Shown here: one piece after another, positions 33,738 to 43,900 of the stretch | Numbering within the stretch: position 1 is the stretch's first letter | How the letters are laid out: each line of letters begins with the position of its first letter | Origin: Rhizobium mongolense USDA 1844 | GTDB lineage: Bacteria > Pseudomonadota > Alphaproteobacteria > Rhizobiales > Rhizobiaceae | Reading direction: 5' to 3' | Length of the DNA stretch: 64,000 nucleotides | Assembly (NCBI RefSeq): GCF_000419765.1 | Contig: NZ_ATTQ01000011.1 | Location: 186,001-250,000, forward strand | The notes under the pieces: model-generated | Told to the model about the DNA's origin: nothing | Database searches by the model: none | What the model saw: only the letters and a program-made list of their open reading frames with translations | Position numbers and translations under genes: made by a program

Positions 33738-34532
33738 ATGCTGTCAACAGGGAATTGCGCGTGGGCTGGTCGCGTACAAGGAGTGGCTGCTTTCTTTCGG
33801 GACAGAGCTCATATAGTCGCCACGCATTACATGCTCCCGCGGCAGCCGTTCGTGATCGTTGACGGCCAAGGTGAAAGGCCACCCGTCTAGAAGAGCGCGC
33901 CGCCGCGCAGCCCTTTGACATATCGGGATGTCGCTTGGATCCCTAAGCTGGCTTGCGCTTATAGGGGCCACTTCCAGAAGCAAATCGTTGAAATCCTTAT
34001 TGCAGTGTTCGGGATTACTGCTCGGGCTGACAAATGAACACGATGCATGAGTGGGCTTGCTCGCAATGCCCAGACGGAATGCCCCATTCAATTCCTCCAA
34101 ATTGGTGGAACGTCGGCTCAAACCCTCATAAAAAAGGCCCTGCGGGCTGGGGGCAGACGGGGCAGGGCCAGATGCCAGAATAGGACTGGCGGAACGCACG
34201 CCCGTGGGCGTCGATGGTCTGGGAGGCGTGCGCGAGATCGAAGCATAACATATTTCTCGTGCATCGAAGCCTGTCCCAAAGGCTTAAGCGAAGGAGTAAT
34301 AAGACGGCTATGTCTCCGAGTAAGCAAGCATTTCTAGATCCACGAGTGATCTGACACGCGCGAAAAGGTATGTTCAAAATTTCGGCCGCGGTTTGTCGCA
34401 CCGTCAGACGACCCGACATCATCGACCTGATCCGCTCCGCTTTCAGGTCACCCGCCACTCCTCGAAACTGACCCCTTTTCTCCGGGCGATTGTGCGACGT
34501 GTACTGCCCAGTGGCAGCAGCGATGTTTTGAT
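33738..34532. other. Gene-poor stretch with debris
   Basis: About 800 bp with no convincing gene. A minus-strand frame starting at 34458 begins MAGDLKAERIRSMMSGRLTVRQTAAEIL, which looks like a short DNA-binding helix but runs into unrelated sequence. A strong minus-strand terminator sits at 34130-34169. The stretch separates the sugar island from remnants of an SDR and a tautomerase gene and is probably a recombination scar. Confidence 0.4.
34130..34169 (-). terminator. Minus-strand intrinsic terminator without an assigned gene
   Basis: On the minus strand GGCCCTGC and GCAGGGCC form a perfect 8-bp stem (18-base C-rich loop) followed directly by six T. No intact gene ends here, so it marks the end of an unannotated minus-strand transcript, possibly a small RNA. 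Confidence 0.65.
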
Positions 34533-34697
34533 ATGATCGGCAAATCGGATGAACTGGGCCATTCCATCGTCAGAACGATACCGCTGAACCGGCTTGGCCA
34601 ACCGGAGGATGTCGCTTCGGTCGTTGCCTTCCTGGCCGGCTCGGAAGGTGCCTGGGTGAACGGTCAGGTACTTCGCGTCAATGGCGGCATGATCTGA
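34533..34697 (+). pseudogene. C-terminal fragment of a short-chain dehydrogenase
   Basis: The 54-codon frame reads PLNRLGQPEDVASVVAFLAGSEGAWVNGQVLRVNGGMI, the last fifth of an SDR (substrate loop end, 'GQ..RVNGG' C-terminus). The Rossmann fold and catalytic Ser-Tyr-Lys are missing upstream, where the frame degrades, so this is a 5'-truncated relic. A tautomerase-like frame follows 26 bp later, as in SDR-tautomerase operons. Confidence 0.75.
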
Positions 34698-34723
34698 AGC
34701 AAGCTCGAACCGAGGATAAAACC

Positions 34724-34943
34724 ATGCCATTCGTGAACATCAAGACACCGGAAGGCGCGCTGAACCGCGCCCAGAAGCAGGAGATCGTGCACCGCACGAC
34801 GAACATGCTCGTCGAGTATTTTCCAGAGGCCGCAAGGCCGCACACCATGGTGCTTATCGAGGAGGTGAAGGAACGGCGGTTACGGCCGCGCCGATGAGAT
34901 CTTTATCCTGCCGGACGTCTATCGCAGCAAAGAAAACGGTTAG
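34724..34943 (+). pseudogene. Frameshifted 4-oxalocrotonate tautomerase-like gene
   Basis: From ATG 34724 (upstream GAGG) the frame reads MPFVNIKTPEGALNRAQKQE... with Pro1 typical of tautomerases. At about 34872 the frame shifts: the in-frame stop comes at 34897, while a neighbouring frame continues GGYGRADEIFILPDVYRSKENG to a stop at 34943, restoring a normal C-terminus. One inserted base would explain it. It might also be a sequencing error. Confidence 0.72.
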
Positions 34944-35085
34944 GTGGCCCCTTTGCCGGCGGAACATGCCGTCCGCCGACAAAGTCACATTCGTAACGCG
35001 TCCTGCCCATGTCGAGCACGGTTCCGCAAGCGTTCCCTGGTGACGCTGACTATTGCGGCAGGGTAAGCCTACCGCCAGCTCTCCA

Positions 35086-36978
35086 TCAAGATTGCAACGC
35101 TCTTTGGAATACCCGTGTCAGTCTCTCGGCAAAGGCACGGGGATCGACGGGTCTGTCGCCATCAAGGATCCGTGCTTGGTCAAGCAGGAGCAATGCTGCA
35201 TCCTCCCTTAGCGAAGAGCCGTCGTCTTTGGCAGCAATTCCTTTCACCAGCGGATGCTCGAGATTGATCTCCAGGATGGGCTTTGCAGCCGACTGGAGCC
35301 GTCCTGCGCCCTGCAGTATCTTTTCCATCTGGCGGTCGTAGCCTTGCTCAGATGCGACGAGGCAAACCGCACTTTCCGTCAGTCGATCGGAGGCACGAAC
35401 ATCCGACACCTGGCCTGCAAGCGTCTCGCGGGCAAAGGCGATGAAGTTCTCGAGATCCGCCGACACTTCGCTGTTCGTGGCTGCTTCGTCATTGGACGTG
35501 GCGAACTGCGCCAGGTCGGCTGCGCCTTGCGTGATCGATTTGAAGGTCCTTCCTTCGAATTCGGGTGCATTCATCACCCAGAAGCTGTCGATGGAGTCGG
35601 TCAACAGCAGGACCTCGATGCCGCGAGCGCGAAATCCTTCTAGCTGTGGCGATGCCTTCAGCTGATTCAGGCTGTTGCCGGTCAAATAATAAATTGCGCT
35701 CTGATCCTGTTTGGCATCTTTCACATAATCTGCCAGAGAGCGATACCCGTCACTCGAGACCGTGGTTCGAAAGCGCGACAGGGCAATCAGCTGCAAGCGG
35801 CGTTCGAAATCCTCGTAAATGCCTTCCTTAACGACTGAACCGAAATTCTCCCAAAATCTGATGAAGGCGTCCGCATCGGTCTCGGCGAGTTTTTCGATTG
35901 CTGCTACGACCCTGCTGGTGACGCCCTTCCTGATCGCCGCCAGAATGGGGCTCGCCTGGATCATCTCGCGCGAAACGTTGAGGGGAAGATCTGCGGTATC
36001 GATCAGGCCTCTCACAAAGCGAAGATAACGCGGCATGAGTTCGGTGTCGTCGGTGATGAAGACACGCTTTACATAAAGCTTCATCCGGCCCTTGCGGTCA
36101 GGATCAAACATGTCGAACGGCTGCGATCCCGAAACAAAGGCTAGTGCAGTATACTCATGCCGTCCTTCCGCCCGGAAATGAACAGTCACGGCAGGCTCGT
36201 CATATTGTCCGGAAATACCGCGGTAGAAATCCGTATACTCTTCGGCCGAAATGTCACTTTTCGAACGAGTCCAAAGAGCGGTACCGTCGGTGAGCTGGAT
36301 CGCTTCGGCGCCCGGCTTTTCAATCATCGTGATCGGCACGGGAACGTGGCCGGATTGCTCCTTGACGATCCGCTCGACCGACCAACGGGATGTGTAGGTC
36401 TTGGCGTCCTCCATCAAATGCAAAGTGATGCGCGTGCCACGCGGCGGAGCATCCACCACGTCCACGGGGCTGACGCTATAGCTGCCCCGACCATCGGACG
36501 ACCACAACCAAGCCTCATCGGCGCCCGCACGCCGGGAAACCACGTCGACGCGTTCGGCAACCATGAAGCAGGAATAGAAGCCGACACCGAACTGTCCGAT
36601 CAGTTGTGCGCTCTCGCCGGTCTTGTTGGCCTCAATGCGCTCCATGAAGGCACGGGTGCCCGAGCGGGCAATGGTGCCGAGCGCCTCGATCAATTCGTCA
36701 CGGCTCATACCAATACCGTTGTCCTCGACGACCAACTGGCGCTTTTCCTCGTCGAGCGATAGCGTAATCCGGCCGTCCGGATCGTTTGCAAGCATTGTGG
36801 GTGTGGCAATCGCCTCGAACCGCAGCTTCTCGGACGCATCGGCGGCGTTCGAGATCAGTTCACGCAGAAAGACATCCTTATCCGAATAGACCGAATGCAC
36901 CATCATATGCAGAAGGCGCGCCACATCGGCTTCGAAGATGTGGTTTTCGGCAGTGTTGTGCGTGGCGGTCGTCGTCAT
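35086..36978 (-). CDS. htpG: Molecular chaperone HtpG (Hsp90)
   Basis: The 630-aa protein is full-length bacterial Hsp90: an N-terminal GHKL ATPase domain (ELISNAADASEKLR, DNGIGM, GQFGVGFYS), middle domain (FVSGSQPFDMFDP, RVFITDDTELMPRYLRF) and C-terminal dimerisation domain. It remodels client proteins in an ATP-dependent way under heat and other stress. It is transcribed alone; a CTTGAA hexamer at 37038-37043 on the minus strand might be part of an RpoH promoter but the matching -10 is unclear. ATG at 36978 follows GGGAG. Confidence 0.96.
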   Translation of the reverse strand: MTTTATHNTAENHIFEADVARLLHMMVHSVYSDKDVFLRELISNAADASEKLRFEAIATPTMLANDPDGRITLSLDEEKRQLVVEDNGIGMSRDELIEALGTIARSGTRAFMERIEANKTGESAQLIGQFGVGFYSCFMVAERVDVVSRRAGADEAWLWSSDGRGSYSVSPVDVVDAPPRGTRITLHLMEDAKTYTSRWSVERIVKEQSGHVPVPITMIEKPGAEAIQLTDGTALWTRSKSDISAEEYTDFYRGISGQYDEPAVTVHFRAEGRHEYTALAFVSGSQPFDMFDPDRKGRMKLYVKRVFITDDTELMPRYLRFVRGLIDTADLPLNVSREMIQASPILAAIRKGVTSRVVAAIEKLAETDADAFIRFWENFGSVVKEGIYEDFERRLQLIALSRFRTTVSSDGYRSLADYVKDAKQDQSAIYYLTGNSLNQLKASPQLEGFRARGIEVLLLTDSIDSFWVMNAPEFEGRTFKSITQGAADLAQFATSNDEAATNSEVSADLENFIAFARETLAGQVSDVRASDRLTESAVCLVASEQGYDRQMEKILQGAGRLQSAAKPILEINLEHPLVKGIAAKDDGSSLREDAALLLLDQARILDGDRPVDPRAFAERLTRVFQRALQS

Positions 36979-37069
36979 ACGTCATGATCTCCCATGATAA
37001 AAAAACGATCGATCAGGTGGCAAAGACTTCGATCGAATTCAAGATGTTTCTCTAACACCGAATGAAGTG
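36979..37069. other. Leader and promoter region of htpG
   Basis: Short AT-rich leader with an A-run and a possible RpoH-type -35 (CTTGAA, minus strand at 37038-37043). The evidence for the -10 element is weak. Confidence 0.3.
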
Positions 37070-37460
37070 CAAGGCTCAGTTCGCTTGCGCCGCAGGCTTT
37101 CGGAATTCGCAGTGTCGATTGTCGGTAACGCGTCCAATTCTCCGCTGACGATCTCGGGTGCTTGGCGAGGCCGCCTCTTCCCGGACCGAGCAGCAGCGCC
37201 CGCAGGACGCGCCGGGGCCTGGCTGACGGATCGCGGGCACTGCCCCGTTTTTCGGGAGGAAGACCACTTCGATACGCAGCCGCGAAACACGAGTGAGCTC
37301 GACACAGGCAGGCTGGTCGAGCCGCCTGGCGAGTCCGTCTGAGCGAGCTACACGAATGTGCCCTTGCGCGTGGTTGCGAGTATCTGGGCTCATACCGATC
37401 GGCATCCTCCGGGTCGATAATATCGCTCCGGCATTGGCGATGCTTCTCCCTCTTCAACCG
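37070..37460 (-). pseudogene. Decayed second copy of the DUF4304-family gene
   Basis: A minus-strand frame (about 37405 to 37076) reads LARRLDQPACVELTRVSRLRIEVVFLPKNGAVP, which lines up with AACRLDQLSYAELDGASELRLEVVSLLRDGAAP of the frameshifted gene at 14758-15323. The C-terminal match (RRVLRALLLG versus RRILSALLFG) continues in another frame, so it is further decayed. The N-terminal half is not recognisable. Confidence 0.6.
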
Positions 37461-37860
37461 GTCATAGACGGCGCTGGCGGTTCTCAGACCGGCTCTTCCA
37501 GTATAACTTTCCTTTGGCAAAGAACGAGCGCATGATTGCTGCTTGTCCGCAGATGGGAAACGCTCTCGCCTGCGAACCGGCTCTTTCAACGGAGCAGAAG
37601 CCTTTGACTGGCGGATGATCGCTGCGCGGGAGGATGGAACAACCATTCTCGTCCTATCGGTCGCAGCGACCATCGAGTACCCTGGCCGTCATCGAATATG
37701 GCGCCTCTGAGCTCCCCGGCAACCGCCGCAGATATGTCAGAACTGTACAGAGCGCTTTCAAGTTCTAGCCCTGTGCTGTGCTTGGATGCATAAACCAGCG
37801 AATAGCTAATCCTCGTGGCGCTTGGCGTGGGACCGGGCTCTAACCTGATTGGAGACGTCA
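37461..37860. other. Intergenic stretch upstream of the Crp/Fnr gene
   Basis: About 400 bp without a recognisable gene. It may contain residual DUF4304-gene sequence at its lower end and must hold the promoter for the Crp/Fnr gene at its upper end. Confidence 0.4.
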
Positions 37861-38607
37861 ATGCCATCCTTCTCACAGGCGACCGTTGCGAACAGACTGC
37901 TTAGGGCATTGGCGCCGGAAGCCTTCGAGCGGCTCAGGTCGGAAATGACCGCAATCGATCTTGGCCTCAGACAAGTTGTTGTCGAATCCGACACGCCCAT
38001 CTTACATGTTTGCTTTATCGAGAGCGGCCTTGCGTCAATGGTTGCCGTCAGCTCCGACGATGAGGCGGTTGAGGTCGGGCATATAGGACGGGAGGGTCTT
38101 GGTGGTCACCATGTGCTGTTAATGACCGACCGCACCCCGAACAGAACATTCATGCAAGTCGCCGGAACTGGAATAGCCGTTCCGGTCGAACACTTCATGA
38201 CCATTATCAACAACCATAAGCCGACGAGAGATTTGCTGCTGCGCTACGTGCATTCGGCGAGCTTGCAGCTTGCTCATTCAGCTCTCGCAAACGCGCGCTA
38301 CAGCATGCAGGAGCGCCTCGCGCGATGGCTGCTGATGTGTCATGACCGTCTCGAGGGTGACAATCTCGCGCTTACCCATGAATTCCTGGGAATGATGCTC
38401 GGTGTTCGGCGTGCTGGCGTGACAAACGAGTTACACATCCTCGAAGGCATCCACGCCATCAGATCAACGCGGGGTAACGTACGCATCATCGACAGGGAAA
38501 AGCTCAAGAAAATTGCCGGTGGCTGCTACGGCCTGCCCGAGGCGGAGTACGAGCGGCTGATAGGCATTCCAATGAGCGTGGCGCATCGGGCTATTCGCAT
38601 CGCTTGA
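37861..38607 (+). CDS. Crp/Fnr-family transcriptional regulator
   Basis: The 248-aa protein has an N-terminal cyclic-nucleotide-binding-like fold (residues 20-120, with IESGLASMVAVSSDDEAVEVGHIGREGL) and a C-terminal winged HTH (LALTHEFLGMMLGVRRAGVTNELHILE). It lacks the N-terminal cysteines of Fnr, so it is not an Fe-S oxygen sensor. The pattern SMQERLARWLLMCHDR is typical of a rhizobial Crp/Fnr subgroup of unknown ligand. ATG at 37861 follows GGAG by seven bases. It stands alone. Confidence 0.88.
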   Translation: MPSFSQATVANRLLRALAPEAFERLRSEMTAIDLGLRQVVVESDTPILHVCFIESGLASMVAVSSDDEAVEVGHIGREGLGGHHVLLMTDRTPNRTFMQVAGTGIAVPVEHFMTIINNHKPTRDLLLRYVHSASLQLAHSALANARYSMQERLARWLLMCHDRLEGDNLALTHEFLGMMLGVRRAGVTNELHILEGIHAIRSTRGNVRIIDREKLKKIAGGCYGLPEAEYERLIGIPMSVAHRAIRIA

Positions 38608-39159
38608 TCGCATCAGCAAACTGAACAACACAAAGACGGCCGGCATCAAGCTGGCCCTGAGTCTGGCTTTCAACGCTGCTGACCAAGGACCGTGATTCTT
38701 GAAGCCGGTGGGAAGTGCGGCCTCAGATGCTGTGTACGTCCTGGCCCAGTAACATCGGCCCAGCTGGTCCAACATTGCGCGCCACCGCCCGGTGGCCATC
38801 CTACGTCTCTCGCGGGCGACGAAACCAGAACCGGCTGACTACTTATTCCAGTTCGAAACCTTCGGCCACGCGTGGCGTGATGTGCCAACCTTGCCGCTGC
38901 TTCCGACGAAGGACTTGACATGCCGGCAAAAATTTGGCGGCCGCAAGTGGCTTTCGCTAGATTGTGCTGCTTCTGTGAGGGCTATTGCTTGCGGCGCCTG
39001 GTTGTGTCCTCAGCGCTTCACGTCCTCCCATAACGTCGCGTAAGCCGCTATCCGTTGGGGATCGCACGAGGCGAACGACACGAAGCCAAAAAAAGCCATA
39101 CCCAGTCTCGGAGGGGGAGCGTCGTTTTTGCACGGGAGGCCGAACCGCCAGTGATGTCC
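38608..39159. other. Intergenic stretch, no gene recognised
   Basis: About 550 bp between the Crp/Fnr stop and the allophanate hydrolase stop. Frames on both strands are short and lack domains or ribosome sites. No clear terminator for the convergent guanidine operon was found. Confidence 0.4.
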
Positions 39160-40986
39160 TCATCCTCTGTCCTTTTCCTCTGTTTCGGTCTTCATCCGCA
39201 TGTAGTGTCGCCAGCCGCCGAGTTCGGTAATCTCGTGCGCGCCATCGACGGCATAGGCTTCGCAGATAAATCCTGAGACGCTGGAGCCATCATCGAGAAC
39301 AAGCTTGCCGATGCCGAGCGGTCCGGGGATATTTTGCACGAAGCGACCAAAGGCTTCTGGAGCCAGCGCCCAGACTTCGACTTCGAGACCTTTTCCCTGA
39401 TACCCAGGTTGGCGCACCAGACCGGGTTTTGGCGGGGCTGTGTTCGGAAGGACAAATAGCCGGTAGTCACCTGCAGTCCGGCAAGTTTTGACAAGGCGCC
39501 CACCTCCTGCCGTGAGCTCGTAATTGAGCGGCATGCCAGTCAGATGTGCCCCGACGACAGCGATCGGCACCGAGCGATCATCGGCCTGCGGCACATGGCT
39601 TACCTCGGGGATGACGGCCGCGCGGTCCTTACCCATCCCCATGTTCAAGGTCCGGTGCATGGCGTCGGCTAAAGGGGCGAGAGCGTCGTCGGAAAAGGCC
39701 GGGCCGATCAGCGTGACACCGGCCGGCAGGTGGCCGTCCGCATCAAATCCGGCTGGGACGGCGATCGCCGCGCAATCGAGCAGGTTGACGAAGTTGGTGT
39801 ACCGGCCGAAATGACCGTTTTTGACAATCGGATCCGCCATCATCTGCTCGACCGTATAAGTGGTCGGCGAGGTCGGCAGCATCAAAATATCCGCCTTTTG
39901 CCATTCCTGCCTGGTCTTCTGCCGGAGCGCTTCGAGCTTGTATCTGCCCTCGAAGGCGGCAACGGCATCATAGGCTTTCGCACCCTCAATGATAGTGCGC
40001 ACCGTCGGATCAAAATCACCGGCATTCGTCGCGAGAAACTCCTTCACCGCGGCCAGCCGTTCGGCGACCCAGGGGCCGTTATACAGCAATTCGGCCGCCT
40101 GCCGGAACGGGGCATAATCGAAAGGAACGATGGTGGCACCGAGAGCACGCGCCCTTTCGATGGCCGCATCATAGAGGCCTTCGACATCCTTGTTGCCGAA
40201 GAATTCCCGTTCGGCTCCGTCGAGCACGCCGATCCTCAGGCCGGATGCGGGCAGGCTGGCGGGAACTGCCTTGCGTGAGAAGGGGTCGGCGGCGTCATAA
40301 CCCTCCATCACTTTGCGGATCGCAACGCCGTCGCCGACCGTCGCGGCAAAGACGGTGACGACATCGACGCTGCGGCAGGCGGGAACCACGCCGACATTCG
40401 GCACGAGCCCCGGCGTCGGCTTGATGCCGACCAGATTATTGAAGGCCGCCGGCACGCGGCCGGAACCGGCCGTATCGGTGCCGAGCGCGAAGCTCGCCAG
40501 GCCCGAAGCAACGGCAACGGCCGACCCGGAACTCGAGCCGCCCGACACATAATTCCTGTCGAAGACCGAGCGCGGCGCGCCGTGGGGCGACCGCGTGCCG
40601 TTGAGGCCGGTGGCGAACTGGTCGAGATTGGTCTTGCCGATCACCAACGCGCCGGCGGTTGTCAGCCGCGCCACCACCGTCGCGTCCTGCTCGGGGCGAT
40701 AAGCAAAGGCCGGGCAAGCCGCCGTCGTCGGCAAGCCGGCAACATCGATATTGTCCTTGACCGCGAAGGGGATGCCCCAGAGCGGGAGACTGTTTGGCCC
40801 GGGAGCGCGGGCCATCAGATCCCTGGCGGCGGCGCGCAAATCATCGTCGGGGGTCTGTGTGATGAAGATCGCCGGATCATCGGCAGCTCTGCGTCGGGCG
40901 ATCAGCTGCTCGACGAGATCGAGGGGCGAAAGGCCGGCTGCATAGGCGGATTGGAGCGAAGCGAGATCGAGAATGGTAGGGAGCAT
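39160..40986 (-). CDS. atzF: Allophanate hydrolase
   Basis: The 608-aa enzyme has an amidase-signature domain with catalytic Lys77 (PFAVKDNID), cis-Ser in GGSSSGSA (about 152) and nucleophile Ser175 (TDTAGSGRVPAA), followed by the C-terminal allophanate hydrolase domain (from about residue 480, VVGAHLTGMPLNYELTAGGG). It splits allophanate to ammonia and CO2. It is the last gene of the guanidine operon; its ATG overlaps the carboxylase stop by one base. In this operon its allophanate should come from carboxyguanidine rather than directly from urea. Confidence 0.95.
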   Translation of the reverse strand: MLPTILDLASLQSAYAAGLSPLDLVEQLIARRRAADDPAIFITQTPDDDLRAAARDLMARAPGPNSLPLWGIPFAVKDNIDVAGLPTTAACPAFAYRPEQDATVVARLTTAGALVIGKTNLDQFATGLNGTRSPHGAPRSVFDRNYVSGGSSSGSAVAVASGLASFALGTDTAGSGRVPAAFNNLVGIKPTPGLVPNVGVVPACRSVDVVTVFAATVGDGVAIRKVMEGYDAADPFSRKAVPASLPASGLRIGVLDGAEREFFGNKDVEGLYDAAIERARALGATIVPFDYAPFRQAAELLYNGPWVAERLAAVKEFLATNAGDFDPTVRTIIEGAKAYDAVAAFEGRYKLEALRQKTRQEWQKADILMLPTSPTTYTVEQMMADPIVKNGHFGRYTNFVNLLDCAAIAVPAGFDADGHLPAGVTLIGPAFSDDALAPLADAMHRTLNMGMGKDRAAVIPEVSHVPQADDRSVPIAVVGAHLTGMPLNYELTAGGGRLVKTCRTAGDYRLFVLPNTAPPKPGLVRQPGYQGKGLEVEVWALAPEAFGRFVQNIPGPLGIGKLVLDDGSSVSGFICEAYAVDGAHEITELGGWRHYMRMKTETEEKDRG

Positions 40987-43900
40987 CAGATTTCCTCCAG
41001 CACGACGAGGACATCGCCGGCTTTCACGTTGCGGCCGGGGCCTGCGCGCAGATCGCGGACGCGACCTGGGGCATGGGCGGTCACATTAATTTCCATCTTC
41101 ATGGATTCGATAATGGCGAGCGTCTGACCGGCGGCGATCGGCTGGCCCTCCTCGACGAGGATCTTCCAGACGTTTCCGGGGACGGCGCTTTCGACGCCAA
41201 AGCAGCCTTCGGGTATTTCGCCCCCAAGGCCACTGCCGGTGCCCTCGTCGACGACGAAGCTGTCAAGGCCGAGATCCTTCCAGCGCTTGCGTTCGGCCTC
41301 GAACGCCGATTGCTGATTGGCCTTAAAGCCGCCAATCGCCTGTGCATTGGCGGAAAGCTCCGCCTCATAGGCCGCATAGCTGAATTCGGTTTCCTCGATG
41401 CGGACTGGATAACCGCCATAAGGGAAGGCGGCGCGCGCCTCGGTCAGTTCCTCGTGGCTCACGGGGAAGAAGCGGATCTGGTCAAAAAAATCGAGCAGCC
41501 AGGGCTTGTCCTTGGAAAAGAACGGCGTCTGGCGCCAAGTGTTCCAGACTTGAATCGTCCGGCCGAACAACTGATAGCCGCCGGGACCTTCCATGCCGTA
41601 GATGCACATATAGGCGCCCCCGATGCCGACGGCATTTTCCGGCGTCCAGGTTCTGGCGGGATTGTATTTTGTCGTCACCAGCCGATGCCGGGGATCCACC
41701 GGTGTGGCAACCGGAGCGCCGAGATAGACGTCGCCGAGCCCGAGTACGAGATAACTGGCGTCGAAGACGACCTTGCGCACCGCCTGTTCGTCGGCCAGGC
41801 CGTTGATGCGTCGGATGAACTCGATATTCGACGGGCACCAGGGCGCATTCGGCCGGACGAGTTCCTGGTACTTGCGCATCGCAAGTTCGGCATCTGAATC
41901 GTTCCAGGAGAGCGGCAGATGCACGATCCGGCTTGGCACCTTCACTGCCTGCGCCGGCGGCAGGGAAGCTTCGATCTCGGAGAGCAGGCCAAGAAGGCTT
42001 GTACGGGTGAGGCCGCTTCCGCCATAGTGGATCTGCAGCGATCGTATGCCGGGTGTAAGATCGATAAGCCCGGTGAGTTTCTCCTCCTTGATCGCCTGCA
42101 TCAAAAGATGGACACGCAAGCGGAGCGCAATGTCGAGCTGCATTGGCCCATATTCGACCAGCAGGTTGTCGTCTCCCTGCCGGCGATAGATCACGGGGAC
42201 CGGCCCCGTCTCGTTCCGTCCGACGATCGGGCAGCCGGCGGCATCGCCGATACGCTTGACCATCGGCCCGGCGATCGGGTCTCCGGTGCGTTTCACCGCG
42301 TGGAAGCGAATCTTGTCGCCCGGTTTGAATTGGCCCATCTTCCATTGTTCGTCGCGCGCAATCACCGCCGGGCAAACGAAACCGCCGAGACTCGGTCCGT
42401 CGGGGCCGAGGATGATCGGCATGTCACCGGTGAAGTCGATTGCGCCGACGGCATAGGCATTGTCGTGCAGGTTCGACGGGTGGAGCCCCGCCTCGCCGCC
42501 ATCGGTGCGGGCCCACGTGGGCGCCGGACCGATCAGCCGCACGCCGGTGCGGGCACTGTTGAAATGGACTTCGTATTCCGTCGAAAACAGCGTTTCGATG
42601 TCTTCCGTCAAAAAGAAATCGGGAGCGCCATGCGGGCCGTAGAGGACGCCGACCTCCCAGGCGCGCGTGAGCTCGGCTGGGTCGTCGGCCGGCTTCGATG
42701 TCGGCTGCGGCGTGCGGGCAAGCCGCAGCACATGTCCGGCGCGAAGCGTGCCGGTCGCATGGCCGCCGAACTGTCCCAGGCCGAAGGTTGCTCGTGAACC
42801 GAGCACTACCGGTGCTGCAAATCCGCCGGCGACGGCGAGATACGAGCGCTGGCCGGCGCCAGCAATCGTCCCGATCGCAAGCGTCTGGCCCGCCTTGACG
42901 AGGATCGCCACTCCCTGCTGAATCGACGCACCGTCGAGGGTCATCGGCATGTGCGCGCCGGCAAGTGCGATCCTGACATCCGAGAGGAATTTGAGCACTG
43001 GGCCGGATACGGTGAGTTCGAGAGCTGCCGCCTCGTCGGCATTTCCGACCAGCCGGTTGGCATGGCGGAAGGATCGCTCGTCCATCGGCCCGCATGGCGG
43101 TACCCCGACGTGCCAGAGACCCAGCCGCCCGGGCAATTCCTGTAAGCTCGACTGGGCGCCTGGCGCGATCACCTCGACGACTTCGGGCACGAAGGCGAAA
43201 TCATTAAGCGCCGTCGTCGCCACATCACCACTCGACAGGAGCTGCGAAGCCGCAATCGCCCTCAGATATTCGAGATTGGTCTCGATTCCGGAAATCGCGC
43301 TTTCCTTAAGAGCCTTGCCGAGTGCCGCGATTGCGGCGGGGCGATCTTCGGCCTTCACGATCACCTTGGCAAGCATGGGATCGTAATAGGGGCTGACCTC
43401 GGTGCCGGTCTCGATCCAACCATCGACACGCACGTTTTTCGGAAAGACGACCTCGGTCAGCAGTCCAGCGCTTGGTCTGAACTCCGCATGCGGCATTTCG
43501 GCATAGATGCGCGCTTCGATGGCCGCGCCGCTGGGTATAAGGGCCGCGTTACTGGCCAGCATATCCTCTCCAGCCGCCTGGCGGATCATCCATTCGACGA
43601 GATCGATGCCGAAGACTGCCTCAGTCACCGGATGTTCGACCTGCAGGCGGGTATTGACCTCGAGGAAGTAGAATTCCTCACGCGCAGGATCGTAGATGAA
43701 TTCGACCGTTCCCGCCGAGCGGTAGCCGGCGGAGGCGCCGAGCGCGACGGCCGCAGCATGCAGCCGCGTGCGAACCGCATCCGGCAATCCCGGCGCCGGT
43801 GTCTCCTCGATCACCTTCTGGTTCCTGCGCTGTAACGAGCAGTCGCGATCGCCAAGCGCGATCACTCGGCCATTGCCATCGCCAAAGATCTGCACTTCAA

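Noticed and set aside
34126..34458. Minus-strand frame beginning MAGDLKAERIRSMM as a DNA-binding protein
   Set aside because: Only the first 30 residues look protein-like; the rest has no fold and overlaps the terminator, so it is at best a fragment.
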